Part shown: positions 1 to 8,713 of the stretch, piece by piece | How the letters are laid out: every line of letters starts with the position of its first letter | Position numbering within the stretch: position 1 is the first letter of the stretch | NCBI GenBank assembly: GCA_964512325.1 | Contig: CAZEGN010000017.1 | Coordinates: forward strand, 1 to 26,201 | DNA: 26,201 nucleotides | Direction of reading: 5' to 3' | From: JACQZO01 sp964512325 | Lineage (GTDB): Bacteria > Patescibacteriota > Gracilibacteria > RBG-16-42-10 | Position numbers and translations under genes: made by a program | Notes under the pieces: generated by a model | What the model was told of the DNA's origin: nothing | Databases searched by the model: none | What the model saw: the letters and a program-made list of their open reading frames with translations, nothing else

Positions 1-14
1 TTGAGTTTGGTCAC

Positions 15-155
15 TCAAATATTAACTTCCCCCAACTCTTTCGTTAATTTAACCCAAAGTCCAGTAGGAGAGCTTATTGTGCATTGTTGCCGAGGGCACA
101 ACGCGTAAATTAGTAACACCCTCTTATTTTCCTTATACGCCGGACCAAACTCCAT
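15..155 (-). CDS. possible 46-residue protein directly behind uvrA
   Basis: This is a short complete reading frame (ATG at 155-153, TGA at 17-15) on the same strand as uvrA, beginning 18 bases after the uvrA stop and in the same frame. An AGGAGA sequence lies directly after that stop, 12 bases before the ATG; it is the only good Shine-Dalgarno-like sequence I saw before a start in this window. The product has two cysteines in the middle and a charged tail ending LTKELGEVNI. It matches no family I know. Random open frames of this size are common, so this is a weak call. Confidence 0.22.
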   Translation of the reverse strand: MEFGPAYKENKRVLLIYALCPRQQCTISSPTGLWVKLTKELGEVNI

Positions 156-173
156 CAGAACGACTAATCTCCT

Positions 174-3008
174 CTAAATTTTCTTCAAGTATTGTCCTGT
201 GTACGATTCCTTTACCTTCATAATATCTTGTGGGGTACCTACAGCCAAAATTGTGCCACCGCCTTCACCACCTTCTGGTCCCAAATCAACTATCCAATCG
301 ACACACTTGATAATATCAAGATTATGCTCAATGGTAAGCACGGTATTGCCACTCTCTACTAATTGATTCAGCACTTTTAGTAAACGATCCACATCAGCAA
401 AATGAAGACCGGTAGTAGGTTCATCAAGTACGTATAATGTCTTTCCGGTACTGCGGCGTGCTAGCTCTGTGGCAAGTTTTACTCTTTGTGCTTCACCACC
501 AGACAAGGTATTAGCTTGCTGTCCAAGTTTTATATAGCCGAGTCCAACCTGTAAAAGGGTCTCTAAAACTTCCTTAATTTTGGGCACTGGCGCAAAAAAT
601 TGTGCGGCTTCTTCCACAGTCATATCAAGTACCTGTGCAATATTCTTGCCTTTATAGTGAATTTCCAATGCCTCACGATTATAGCGCTGCCCTTTACACT
701 CATCACAAGGAACATATAGATCAGGCAAAAAGTGCATTTCAATCCGCATAATACCGTCACCGTGACAGGTCTCACAGCGTCCTCCTTTCACATTAAAACT
801 AAAACGTCCAGCTTTATAACCACGCGTCCTTGCTTCAGCAGTAGCCGCAAACAGCTCACGAATATCAGAAAACACTCCAGTATATGTTGCGGGATTAGAA
901 CGCGGAGTACGACCAATTGGCTTCTGATCAATATTGATAATTTTATCAATATTTTCTAAGCCGGTAATTTTGCCATGAGCACCTGTGGGCTTTGATGTAC
1001 GATTGACATGATTTTCTGCTGCCTTGACCAAAATCTCATTGACCAAGGTTGATTTGCCAGAACCTGATACGCCAGTCACAGCAATGAACTTGCCCAATGG
1101 AAACTCGACGCGTACATTTTTGAGATTGTGTTCAGTCGCTCCTTCAATAATGATCTTATGATCATTCTTTACCCGCTTTTTGGGAGGGCATTCAATCGCC
1201 TTAGTCCCAGATAGATATTGTCCAGTAAGTGACTTAGGGTCCTTTTTAATTTGATCGGGAGTACCACAGGCAATTACTTGTCCACCATGCTTACCAGCAC
1301 CGGGTCCAATATCCACAATATAGTCGGACGCTAACATGGTATCCGTATCATGCTCAACAACAATCACCGTGTTGCCCAAATCACGCAATTTTTTGAGCGT
1401 GGCAATTAAACGATCATTATCACGCTGATGGAGACCAATTGATGGCTCATCCAAGACATATAATACGCCCAAAAGCTGCGCACCTATTTGTGTAGCCAAC
1501 CGAATACGTTGCGCCTCACCGCCAGACAAAGTACTAGCTGAACGATCCAGGGTTAAATAATTAAGACCAACATTATTGAGAAACTGCAAACGATCAGCGA
1601 CCTCCTTAACAATACGAGCTGCAATCATTTGCTGATGCTCAGACAAATTCAAATGTTTAAAAAACTCAATCGCTCTTGCCACTGACAAAGCAGTAACATC
1701 AATAATTGACTTTTCTGCTACCAGAACTGCCAAGACCTCCCTTTTAAGGCGCTTACCTTCACACGTAGGGCAGGTAAGTATTTGCATAAACTTTTCTATT
1801 TCACGACGTACATAATCGGATTCCGTTTCATTATAACGCCGCTCCATATTGGGGATTACCCCCTCATATGTCACCTTCATATTTCCCTCAAACCCATACT
1901 CTTTTACGCCTTTAATATAATAGACATCACTACCAGTGCCATGAAGGACAATTTTCTTAGCTTCAGCAGACAGCTCTTGATAAGGTGTGTTAAGACTAAA
2001 ACCATACTGAGAGCCCACCTCTTTTAGTATACGATTGTACCAACCTAAACGAGAGGAAGTCTTAGCCCAAGGCACAATTGCACCTTCCGCTAAAGTTAAG
2101 CGCGGATTAGGAATAACCAAATGCTCATCCACTTCAAGCTTGGTACCCAAGCCATGACAAGCCTGACAAGCGCCATGAGGACTATTAAAAGAAAAGCTTC
2201 TTGGCGTAATCTCTGGCAAGCTAATGCCACAATATACACAAGCAAAATGCTCACTAAACAGGGTTTCTTCACTGGTAGTCATATTTACTAACAGCATCAT
2301 GCCTTCACCAAGTCCCAAAGCTAATTCAACCGAATCTGCCAATCGGCTTAAGTCTTCCTTTTCATAACTACTTTTTGTGATCAAACGATCAACAATCACT
2401 TCAATGGTATGACTTTGATTCTTATCAAGTGTAATGGTATCTGAAATATTATACATATGACCATCTACTCGCAGCCGCACAAAGCCTCCTTTTCTGATTT
2501 GATCAAACACCTTCGCATGCTCACCCTTACGGTCTTTTACTAAGGGTGCAAGCAGCATTAACTTGGTATCAGGAGCAATAGATGTAATCTGATCAGTAAT
2601 TTGCTGTACAGATTGTTTAGTGACAGCACGACCACAGTTAGGACAATGAGGTTGTCCCACTTTGGCAAAAAGCAAACGCAAGTAATCATAAATTTCTGTA
2701 ACTGTACCTACAGTAGAACGAGGATTGCGTGAAGCACTCTTTTGATCAATTGAAATAGCAGGGGACAAGCCATCAATCTGATCCACATCTGGCTTTTCCA
2801 TTAACTCTAAAAATTGACGTGCATAAGTGGATAAGCTTTCTACATACCTTCTTTGCCCTTCTGCATAGATAGTATCGAAAGCAAGTGATGACTTACCAGA
2901 TCCGGATAACCCGGTAATCACAATTAACTTTTCGCGCGGTAGCTCCAAGTCTATATTTTTGAGATTGTGAACACGAGCACCATGGATAACAATTTTATCA
3001 GAAGCCAC
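174..3008 (-). CDS. uvrA: UvrA, excinuclease ABC subunit A
   Basis: UvrA is the ATP-dependent damage-recognition subunit of nucleotide excision repair; it loads UvrB on distorted DNA. The 944-residue length is typical. The first Walker A motif is GLSGSGKSS at residues 33-41, followed by the QSVSIDQK-like segment (ISIDQKSASRNPRSTVGT) and a zinc-binding pair beginning CPNC. Each half has an ABC signature (TLSGGEAQR) and a Walker B aspartate (VLDEP). The second half has GVSGSGKST and the C-terminal zinc module with CETC and CDEC. The frame starts at GTG and ends at TAG. The gene follows the GT5-like gene on the same strand by 59 bases, with no obvious promoter between, so the two may be cotranscribed. 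No Shine-Dalgarno sequence precedes the GTG. Neither uvrB nor uvrC is in the window. Confidence 0.97.
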   Translation of the reverse strand: MASDKIVIHGARVHNLKNIDLELPREKLIVITGLSGSGKSSLAFDTIYAEGQRRYVESLSTYARQFLELMEKPDVDQIDGLSPAISIDQKSASRNPRSTVGTVTEIYDYLRLLFAKVGQPHCPNCGRAVTKQSVQQITDQITSIAPDTKLMLLAPLVKDRKGEHAKVFDQIRKGGFVRLRVDGHMYNISDTITLDKNQSHTIEVIVDRLITKSSYEKEDLSRLADSVELALGLGEGMMLLVNMTTSEETLFSEHFACVYCGISLPEITPRSFSFNSPHGACQACHGLGTKLEVDEHLVIPNPRLTLAEGAIVPWAKTSSRLGWYNRILKEVGSQYGFSLNTPYQELSAEAKKIVLHGTGSDVYYIKGVKEYGFEGNMKVTYEGVIPNMERRYNETESDYVRREIEKFMQILTCPTCEGKRLKREVLAVLVAEKSIIDVTALSVARAIEFFKHLNLSEHQQMIAARIVKEVADRLQFLNNVGLNYLTLDRSASTLSGGEAQRIRLATQIGAQLLGVLYVLDEPSIGLHQRDNDRLIATLKKLRDLGNTVIVVEHDTDTMLASDYIVDIGPGAGKHGGQVIACGTPDQIKKDPKSLTGQYLSGTKAIECPPKKRVKNDHKIIIEGATEHNLKNVRVEFPLGKFIAVTGVSGSGKSTLVNEILVKAAENHVNRTSKPTGAHGKITGLENIDKIINIDQKPIGRTPRSNPATYTGVFSDIRELFAATAEARTRGYKAGRFSFNVKGGRCETCHGDGIMRIEMHFLPDLYVPCDECKGQRYNREALEIHYKGKNIAQVLDMTVEEAAQFFAPVPKIKEVLETLLQVGLGYIKLGQQANTLSGGEAQRVKLATELARRSTGKTLYVLDEPTTGLHFADVDRLLKVLNQLVESGNTVLTIEHNLDIIKCVDWIVDLGPEGGEGGGTILAVGTPQDIMKVKESYTGQYLKKI

Positions 3009-3067
3009 GATGAAAAGGGTTATAGCTTTCCGTATGCTACCCTCAGCTCATGTGTTCGTCAAATCTT

Positions 3068-3709
3068 TCAGACTTCCATGCCATTTCTCTGTATCCTTTG
3101 CCAGTCATAAGAGAGCCTATAAGTCTCTAATGAACGCACAATGGCAGCAAAGATAGCCCAAACAGACTGGCTTTTGTAAGCGAAGCTATTCCCAGATTCT
3201 CGTGCCGGATCGTAATCAGCTATATAGTCTTGCTCAATAAAAGCAACTGGCACTATACCGTAATCCAAACAAGATTTAATCAAATGCGTATTTACACTAG
3301 GTGGTAAAACCACAATATCACCAGCAGCCAATGCTAAATGCACATTTCTTTCATTATTTTCAAGCTGCAAACATTGCTTTAACAATTGAGCACTACAGTA
3401 CTTTGTATCAACCACAATCAACAGCTGCACCCCTAAACTACTTAAAGCACTCATCAACTCATCAAGAATCGCCTTATCCCGCATGGAAACAAACAAATGC
3501 GCTAATATCACCACCAAAGGCTTGCGTGTATCGCTTTTTATGCCCTTATCTATGAGTAAAGCACGTTTATTTTCCTTTCTCTTATTAAGAGAGCGATATC
3601 CAAATTGCGCCGCCAGAAAGTGATCTTCTTCTGGCGTGGTTGTAATCGTCGGCACAGTTGCTTGCTTGTTGATTGGCAGGAAAAAGCGGGTAGAGCTCGA
3701 AGTCGGCAT
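3068..3709 (-). CDS. stand-alone glycogen-synthase-like (GT5) C-terminal domain, catalytic residues lost
   Basis: The 213-residue product aligns by eye with only the C-terminal Rossmann half of glycogen/starch synthase (GT5). Residues 47-90 correspond to the 'NK..L...LG...PL.G.ISRL..QKG.DL' segment, the middle (GDIVVLPPS) to 'ADIFLMPSRFEPCG', then YGIVPVAF to 'YGTIPVVR', DYDPA to 'DYDP', and the end (YDWQRIQRNGM) to 'W..LQ.NGM'. The residues that bind and activate ADP-glucose in the family are replaced: the R and K of SRLxxQKG become AHLFVSMRDK, and the EPCG glutamate position reads SVNTHL. The whole N-terminal acceptor half is missing. Glycogen synthesis is therefore unlikely; a binding or regulatory role, or slow decay, is possible. 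The open frame is intact, which argues against a fresh pseudogene. It starts at ATG, ends at TGA and lies upstream of uvrA. Confidence 0.72.
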   Translation of the reverse strand: MPTSSSTRFFLPINKQATVPTITTTPEEDHFLAAQFGYRSLNKRKENKRALLIDKGIKSDTRKPLVVILAHLFVSMRDKAILDELMSALSSLGVQLLIVVDTKYCSAQLLKQCLQLENNERNVHLALAAGDIVVLPPSVNTHLIKSCLDYGIVPVAFIEQDYIADYDPARESGNSFAYKSQSVWAIFAAIVRSLETYRLSYDWQRIQRNGMEV

Positions 3710-3740
3710 AACAAGTATTTGTATTGATATTAATCTTTTA

Positions 3741-3749
3741 AGTATACCA
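3741..3749 (-). promoter_or_regulatory. extended -10 promoter for the GT5-like/uvrA unit
   Basis: On the minus strand TGG is followed by TATACT, an extended -10 element. It would start transcription about 25 bases before the ATG at 3709. No good -35 sequence is visible, as is usual for extended -10 promoters. Confidence 0.45.
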
Positions 3750-3810
3750 ACTATTTCTTAGCATCTCTACCTATTAAGCACTAATTTCCTCTATAAATGT
3801 CCACTAAAAC

Positions 3811-3839
3811 TTGACAACATAAAGATTAACACATAAAGT
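3811..3839 (+). promoter_or_regulatory. sigma-70-type promoter for prfB
   Basis: A perfect TTGACA (3811-3816) is followed after 17 bases by TAAAGT (3834-3839). The predicted start near 3846 gives prfB a leader of about 84 bases that contains the palindrome at 3896-3920. Confidence 0.55.
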
Positions 3840-3895
3840 AGCAGATCCCCATATCCCCAAGTTAGAAACACCAATTCCCCCAAGCTGCAATTTTT

Positions 3896-3920
3896 TGTAT
3901 AGTGATCCTGTCACTATACA
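3896..3920 (+). promoter_or_regulatory. perfect 10-bp stem-loop in the prfB leader
   Basis: Arms TGTATAGTGA and TCACTATACA match perfectly around a 5-base loop, and the 3' arm ends 9 bases before the prfB ATG. It sits where a ribosome binding site would be expected. A run of T precedes rather than follows it, so it is not a plus-strand terminator. It could be a translational control hairpin or a palindromic operator. Confidence 0.55.
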
Positions 3921-3929
3921 TTGATTGCC

Positions 3930-5016
3930 ATGCATGAATTAAAAGCAGAATTAGAAGCAGTTTCTTTAACTCTCTCTCGGTTGAGAGACTATCTTTGACA
4001 TTCCCAAACTGAAACAGGAACAAGAAAGCCTCATTATAAAAACTGAACAAACAGATTTTTGGCAAAATCAAAACACAGCGAGAGCTATCAATGAGCGTCT
4101 CCACGAAATTACAGCCACGCTTGAGCAACTAGATGATCTAGAACGAGAATTTCAAGAACTCAGAGATCTGATCAGCATCACTTCCCCGGAAAATGATCCC
4201 GAACTGGCAACAGAGCTACAAGCAAAAGTTCCTGACTTTATCCACCGGCTAGAACACTTTGAAACCTTAACCTTATTGCACGGCAAATACGACAAAAGCG
4301 ATGCTATTTTGACCATTCATGCCGGCACAGGAGGAGTAGATGCCCAAGATTGGGCTGAGATATTATTTAGAATGTATTCGCGCTTTTGTGAACATGAAAA
4401 CTTCAAAGCCAAGCTCATGAATCACGCCCCTGCAGATGAAGCAGGTATAAAAACCGCAACACTTGAAATCAAGGGGCTATATGCTTATGGTCTTCTAAAA
4501 AGTGAAAATGGTGTGCATCGCCTCGTACGCATTTCACCTTACAATGCTAAACATTCACGCGAAACATCATTTGCTCTAGTGGAAGTTACACCCGTTCTGC
4601 CTGACAGTGGTCATATTGAGATTCACCCAGATGACTTAAGAGTAGATGTATTTCGTGCGGGCGGCCATGGAGGACAGGGAGTAAACACTACTGACTCCGC
4701 AGTGAGAATCACCCATTTACCAACAGGCATAGTGGTACAATGTCAAAATGAACGATCCCAATTGCAAAACAAAGAGCTAGCTCTTAAAACGTTACGTAAC
4801 CGTCTAGCAGCTCTAGAGCTTGCTGAAAAACAAGACGAACTCAAAGAACTGAAAGGCACACATCAAAACAGCTGGGGACATCAAATCCGGTCATATGTCA
4901 TGCACCCCTACACTATCGTCAAAGATCATCGGACCAACACGGAAGCTACTGATATTGAAAAAGTGCTTGATGGTAACATCATGCCATTTATTGAAAGCTA
5001 TTTAGAGCAAAAGTAG
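3930..5016 (+). CDS. prfB: peptide chain release factor 2 (programmed +1 frameshift)
   Basis: RF2 reads UGA and UAA stop codons and releases the peptide. Translation from the ATG at 3930 gives 22 codons ending RLRDYL, then an in-frame TGA at 3996-3998 within CTT-TGA-C. A +1 shift continues with DIPKLKQEQ, as in classical RF2 genes, giving a 361-residue protein. The catalytic GGQ is at residues 247-249 in a context ending GVNTTDSAVRITHLPTG. The stop-recognition tripeptide reads SPY (202-204) where the family has SPF, a mild aromatic change. The gene ends with TAG, which RF2 does not read. tilS begins 3 bases after the stop codon, so the two are probably cotranscribed. The frameshift makes expression self-limiting when RF2 is abundant. 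Confidence 0.96.
3973..3999 (+). other. RF2 programmed frameshift site with upstream hairpin
   Basis: The slippery CTT (3993-3995), TGA (3996-3998) and C (3999) are all present. The stimulatory Shine-Dalgarno-like element of the E. coli site (AGGGGG) is replaced by the weak AGAGAC. That purine stretch is the 3' arm of a perfect 6-bp hairpin (TCTCTC 3973-3978, loop GGTT, GAGAGA 3983-3988) ending 4 bases before CTT. Confidence 0.85.
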
Positions 5017-5018
5017 TA

Positions 5019-6002
5019 ATGACCAGAATGAAAAGCTTGCAAGTAGAACTAAAACGGCAATTGAAAACATATTTTGCCCCAGGAGATACTTTCATTGTCG
5101 CTGTATCAGGTGGAGTAGACTCCATGACTCTGCTTGATCTAATAAGTCACATTCCTAGTTATCATTTTATCATCGTTTCTTTAAACCACTCGCTGCGTCT
5201 TGAAAGCAAAAATGATGTTCGGTTGGTAAGAAATAAAAGCAAGTATTACAAGCTTCCTTTTCATAGTCAGACATTAAAAGTTCGAAGCATTGCCCAATTA
5301 GAGCGTCGTGGCATTGAAGAAGTAGCGCGAGATTTGCGCTATCAAGCATTACAAAAGTTTAAGGCGAAGTATCACGCCCAGGCGATTATTACTGCACATC
5401 ATCGGAATGATCAGCTAGAAACCATTCTTTTCCATCTCATTCGTGGCACAGACGTACAGGGCCTAGTAGGGATGCCAATCATTAACAGTCACGGCATTTT
5501 CAGGCCACTACTGAGCATCGATAAAGAAGACATAGTAAAATATGCTCAGGCACACAATTTGGAATGGTGCGAGGACAGTAGCAACACAGATGTTAGCTTT
5601 AGTCGCAATCACATCCGCCATCATTTGCTAGAACATTTTCCACCCAAATTAATGCAACAATTGTCAGATCAAGCATTAAAAACCAGTGAGGCATTTAATG
5701 AGTTTACTCAGGGCTGGATCAAAAAAAATTTAAGGAGATCATCAAAAAACGCCCATTTTTCACGTACCGATTTTTTACAACTCCCACTCTACCTTAAATT
5801 TCATTTACTGCTTTATATAAGTAAATATTTCTTACACTTACAAGATTACAGTTTCAGTTGGTTAAACAGCATATACCAGTGGATTACAGCATCTCATCAT
5901 GCTAGCAACTACTGTCGCAACAATCAGGTTTTGTTTAAAAATATCCACGGAGAAATCTTTGTTTATCAGTCAACAACGAAGAAGCTAGCAAGCAGGCCTT
6001 AA
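5019..6002 (+). CDS. tilS: tRNA(Ile)-lysidine synthase TilS
   Basis: TilS ligates lysine to C34 of the CAU-anticodon tRNA(Ile), turning it into a reader of AUA. The N-type ATP pyrophosphatase P-loop SGGVDS is at residues 30-35, followed by the typical SLNHSLR, the HHRNDQLETILFHLIRG segment and the GIFRPLL segment, then WCEDSSNTD near residue 190. At 327 residues it carries the catalytic domain and a short helical tail, shorter than E. coli TilS and closer to the reduced forms seen in small genomes. It starts 3 bases after the prfB stop codon and ends at TAA. A separate promoter follows for ftsH. No tRNA-Ile(CAU) lies in this window. Confidence 0.93.
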   Translation: MTRMKSLQVELKRQLKTYFAPGDTFIVAVSGGVDSMTLLDLISHIPSYHFIIVSLNHSLRLESKNDVRLVRNKSKYYKLPFHSQTLKVRSIAQLERRGIEEVARDLRYQALQKFKAKYHAQAIITAHHRNDQLETILFHLIRGTDVQGLVGMPIINSHGIFRPLLSIDKEDIVKYAQAHNLEWCEDSSNTDVSFSRNHIRHHLLEHFPPKLMQQLSDQALKTSEAFNEFTQGWIKKNLRRSSKNAHFSRTDFLQLPLYLKFHLLLYISKYFLHLQDYSFSWLNSIYQWITASHHASNYCRNNQVLFKNIHGEIFVYQSTTKKLASRP

Positions 6003-6034
6003 GAATACCAGATTCTAAAGCCATTTCGACCATA

Positions 6035-6063
6035 TTGATTTCAAGCATCTTCACCAGTAGAAT
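6035..6063 (+). promoter_or_regulatory. sigma-70-type promoter for ftsH
   Basis: TTGATT (6035-6040) and TAGAAT (6058-6063) are separated by exactly 17 bases. Transcription would start near 6070, about 20 bases before the ftsH ATG. It lies in the 87-base gap behind tilS. Confidence 0.6.
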
Positions 6064-6089
6064 TCACTTGCTGTATTTAATTTTTTCGC

Positions 6090-7940
6090 ATGGAAAGACA
6101 AAAAAAGACCACTCCTCGCAGCTATTTGACTATTATTGTTCTTGCTCTAGTTCTTTCTCTTTTTGCTATTTTCTTTAGTGGCGACTTTTTAGGTCCCACT
6201 CCTAAAGAGGTAGGTATCAACGATATTTACCAGCTTCCGAGTGACGCGATTGATTCAATTCAAATTGAAGGCAATACCGTCATAGCTAAGCTAAAAGACA
6301 ATACCTATTTAACAGCTACCAAAGAAGATGGCGATATTGCACGCAACCAATTTGATCCCAATGTTAAAGTATTTGTACAAGATAATAGCAGAGGAGAATT
6401 ATTACTCACCCTATTAGGCAATGTACTGCCAATTATTGCGTTAGTATTCTTCATTTTTATTATCTTTAGACAAGCACAAAGCAGCAACAACTCAGCCATG
6501 TCATTTGGCAAATCTCGAGCCCGACTATATAGCAAAGAAAACAATCGTGTCACTTTTGCTGATGTAGCAGGTAATAAAGAGGCTAAAGAAGAGTTAACTG
6601 AAATAGTCGATTTCCTCAAAAACCCTAAAAAGTACGTAAAAATTGGTGCTAAAATTCCTCATGGTGTCATGCTTTTTGGCTCACCAGGTACAGGCAAAAC
6701 ACTACTTGCCAGAGCGGTAGCAGGTGAGGCTAATGTACCCTTTTTCAACATTTCTGGTAGTGAATTCGTAGAAATGTTTGTTGGTGTAGGTGCCAGTCGT
6801 GTCAGAGATTTGTTTAATAAAGCGAAGAAAAATGCACCTGCAATTATTTTTATTGATGAAATAGACGCGGTTGGCCGTCAACGTGGTGCTGGTTTGGGAG
6901 GTGGAAATGATGAACGCGAACAGACCCTTAATCAAATCCTTGTTGAAATGGATGGCTTTGACACCAATGCAAACGTAATTGTGATGGCCGCTACAAACCG
7001 TCCAGATGTTCTGGACCCAGCATTGTTGCGTCCAGGACGATTTGATCGTCGCGTGGTAATTGACAATCCTGGACTTGATGATCGTGAGGCCATTTTGCAA
7101 GTACATATCAAAAACAAGCAATATGAAGAAAATATTAACTTAACAAAAATTGCCAAACAAACACCGGGATTTAGTGGTGCTGATCTAGCTAACCTGGTGA
7201 ATGAAGCAGCACTGCTTGCCGCTCGTCAGAATCGCGAAAAGATTTCACAGAAAGATCTTGAGCTTTCAATTGAAAAAGTAATGCTTGGCCCAGAACGCAA
7301 ATCAAAAATTTTGACTGAAGAAGAAAAAGTATTAACTGCATATCATGAAGTAGGACACGCTTTGGTTGCAAAAATGCTTATGCATACTGATCCTGTCCAT
7401 AAAATTTCTATTATTTCCCGCGGACATGCACTGGGAGTAACATGGTTTTTGCCTGATCGAGATAAAGCGTTGGAATCAAAAGCACATTTCATGGATGAGA
7501 TTGCCGCCTCTCTAGGTGGCCGTGTTGCTGAAGAAATAATGTTTGGTAAAGACTACATCACCACAGGTGCAAGCAACGATATTGAAGCGGCGACAAATTT
7601 GGCTCGAAAAATGGTTACTCGTTTTGGTATGAGTGATAAAGTTGGTACCGTTGCCTATGGCAATCCGCATTCATCAGTGTTTTTAGGCAAGGAACTAGGA
7701 GAACAACGCAATTATTCTGAAGCTCTAGCCTTTGAAATTGACGAGGAAATTCGCCGCATTATCGATAATGCCTATAAAACCGCCAAGGAAATTTTGTCAA
7801 AACATCGCAAGATACTTACTCATATCGCGGAAACGCTTTTAAAAAAGGAAACTCTTGATAATCAAGAATTCGATCAATTCTTTGCTGACATGTCAGTCCC
7901 TGAAAAACGATCCCAACCCAAGCTATTACCTATTGAGTAG
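6090..7940 (+). CDS. ftsH: ATP-dependent zinc metalloprotease FtsH
   Basis: FtsH is the membrane-anchored AAA+ protease that degrades misfolded membrane proteins and some regulators. Residues 13-30 and about 104-126 are the two membrane helices flanking a short extracytoplasmic domain. The AAA+ core has Walker A GSPGTGKT (197-204), Walker B IIFIDEID (252-259) and the second region of homology with RPGRFDRR (314-321). The zinc site HEVGH is at 419-423 and the third ligand D497 lies in TTGASNDIE. At 616 residues it is of normal length with a short, non-conserved C-terminus. No Shine-Dalgarno sequence precedes the ATG. Two membrane protein genes follow closely and may share its transcript. Confidence 0.97.
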   Translation: MERQKKTTPRSYLTIIVLALVLSLFAIFFSGDFLGPTPKEVGINDIYQLPSDAIDSIQIEGNTVIAKLKDNTYLTATKEDGDIARNQFDPNVKVFVQDNSRGELLLTLLGNVLPIIALVFFIFIIFRQAQSSNNSAMSFGKSRARLYSKENNRVTFADVAGNKEAKEELTEIVDFLKNPKKYVKIGAKIPHGVMLFGSPGTGKTLLARAVAGEANVPFFNISGSEFVEMFVGVGASRVRDLFNKAKKNAPAIIFIDEIDAVGRQRGAGLGGGNDEREQTLNQILVEMDGFDTNANVIVMAATNRPDVLDPALLRPGRFDRRVVIDNPGLDDREAILQVHIKNKQYEENINLTKIAKQTPGFSGADLANLVNEAALLAARQNREKISQKDLELSIEKVMLGPERKSKILTEEEKVLTAYHEVGHALVAKMLMHTDPVHKISIISRGHALGVTWFLPDRDKALESKAHFMDEIAASLGGRVAEEIMFGKDYITTGASNDIEAATNLARKMVTRFGMSDKVGTVAYGNPHSSVFLGKELGEQRNYSEALAFEIDEEIRRIIDNAYKTAKEILSKHRKILTHIAETLLKKETLDNQEFDQFFADMSVPEKRSQPKLLPIE

Positions 7941-7948
7941 TATTTACC

Positions 7949-8713
7949 ATGAACTTTTATCCTTTTTTGGAAAAAGCCCATTATGCTGGAAAGAACATGC
8001 TGCTATTTCTTATTTGCAATAGCAGCATTATGCTTATGGCTATTGCGTTTCTACTTGGCTGGTGGCTTTGGTATGAAAGCTTCTTCGTAGTTCTACAGGA
8101 AGTACTGACAAATACCCATATTGAAAGCACTATTGCCGGTAGCCTCATCCATCAAGTCTATACCATAGGTACTAGTTTAGTGATCTTTTTGGTGCTGCTG
8201 ACAATCGTATGGCGCGTAAGCATTCCGTTTACTTATGCCCGCCTGAATTTGATGACTACCAGTAAAGCTTGGTGGCATATATTTGTTTTTGACTTCAGCA
8301 AAATAATACTGACAGCACTATCCATCACTAGTTTTCGCTATGTAGTCTCACAACACCAGTGGTTGCTTAGTGCTCTTGTTACTCTTTTTACCATCGCCTT
8401 GCTCTCTTTTATCCGTTTTTATGAAACAATCTACTTTTCCTCTCCGCATGTACATAGCATAAGTTCTATTTTTAAAAGCTGGTTCTCTCAGTTAAGGGAT
8501 ATTGTTTTTTTACATGGAATAGACATTGTGGTCTGGACTATTAGTTTTTGTATGCTGGGGCTAATTATTGCAAGTTTTACGTATTTGCCTTTTGTACTTG
8601 CTGCGTTGTTTTTACTTGCCAGTGTATACCTGTTGGGTCGTATTCTGCTAGTATGGAAGGGTTTATGGTCTTACGCTTCATATGCGCTGCACACTAATAG
8701 CATCACTCAATGA
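7949..8713 (+). CDS. multi-pass membrane protein, unknown family
   Basis: The 254-residue product is very hydrophobic, with about six predicted membrane segments (near residues 18-40, 67-87, 111-130, 136-153, 190-212 and 214-234) separated by short polar loops. I see no catalytic or transporter signature. It starts 8 bases behind ftsH and its last four bases (ATGA) overlap the start of the next membrane gene, so translation of the two is probably coupled. The arrangement suggests a partner of the following protein, or of the envelope functions on either side (FtsH, MurJ). The function is not known to me. Confidence 0.8.
   Translation: MNFYPFLEKAHYAGKNMLLFLICNSSIMLMAIAFLLGWWLWYESFFVVLQEVLTNTHIESTIAGSLIHQVYTIGTSLVIFLVLLTIVWRVSIPFTYARLNLMTTSKAWWHIFVFDFSKIILTALSITSFRYVVSQHQWLLSALVTLFTIALLSFIRFYETIYFSSPHVHSISSIFKSWFSQLRDIVFLHGIDIVVWTISFCMLGLIIASFTYLPFVLAALFLLASVYLLGRILLVWKGLWSYASYALHTNSITQ

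Noticed and set aside
3996..3998. In-frame TGA early in prfB as a sign of a recoded UGA (Gly or selenocysteine) or a broken gene
   Set aside because: It sits in the classical CTT-TGA-C frameshift context, the +1 frame continues with the conserved DIPKL sequence, and other genes in the window end at TGA.
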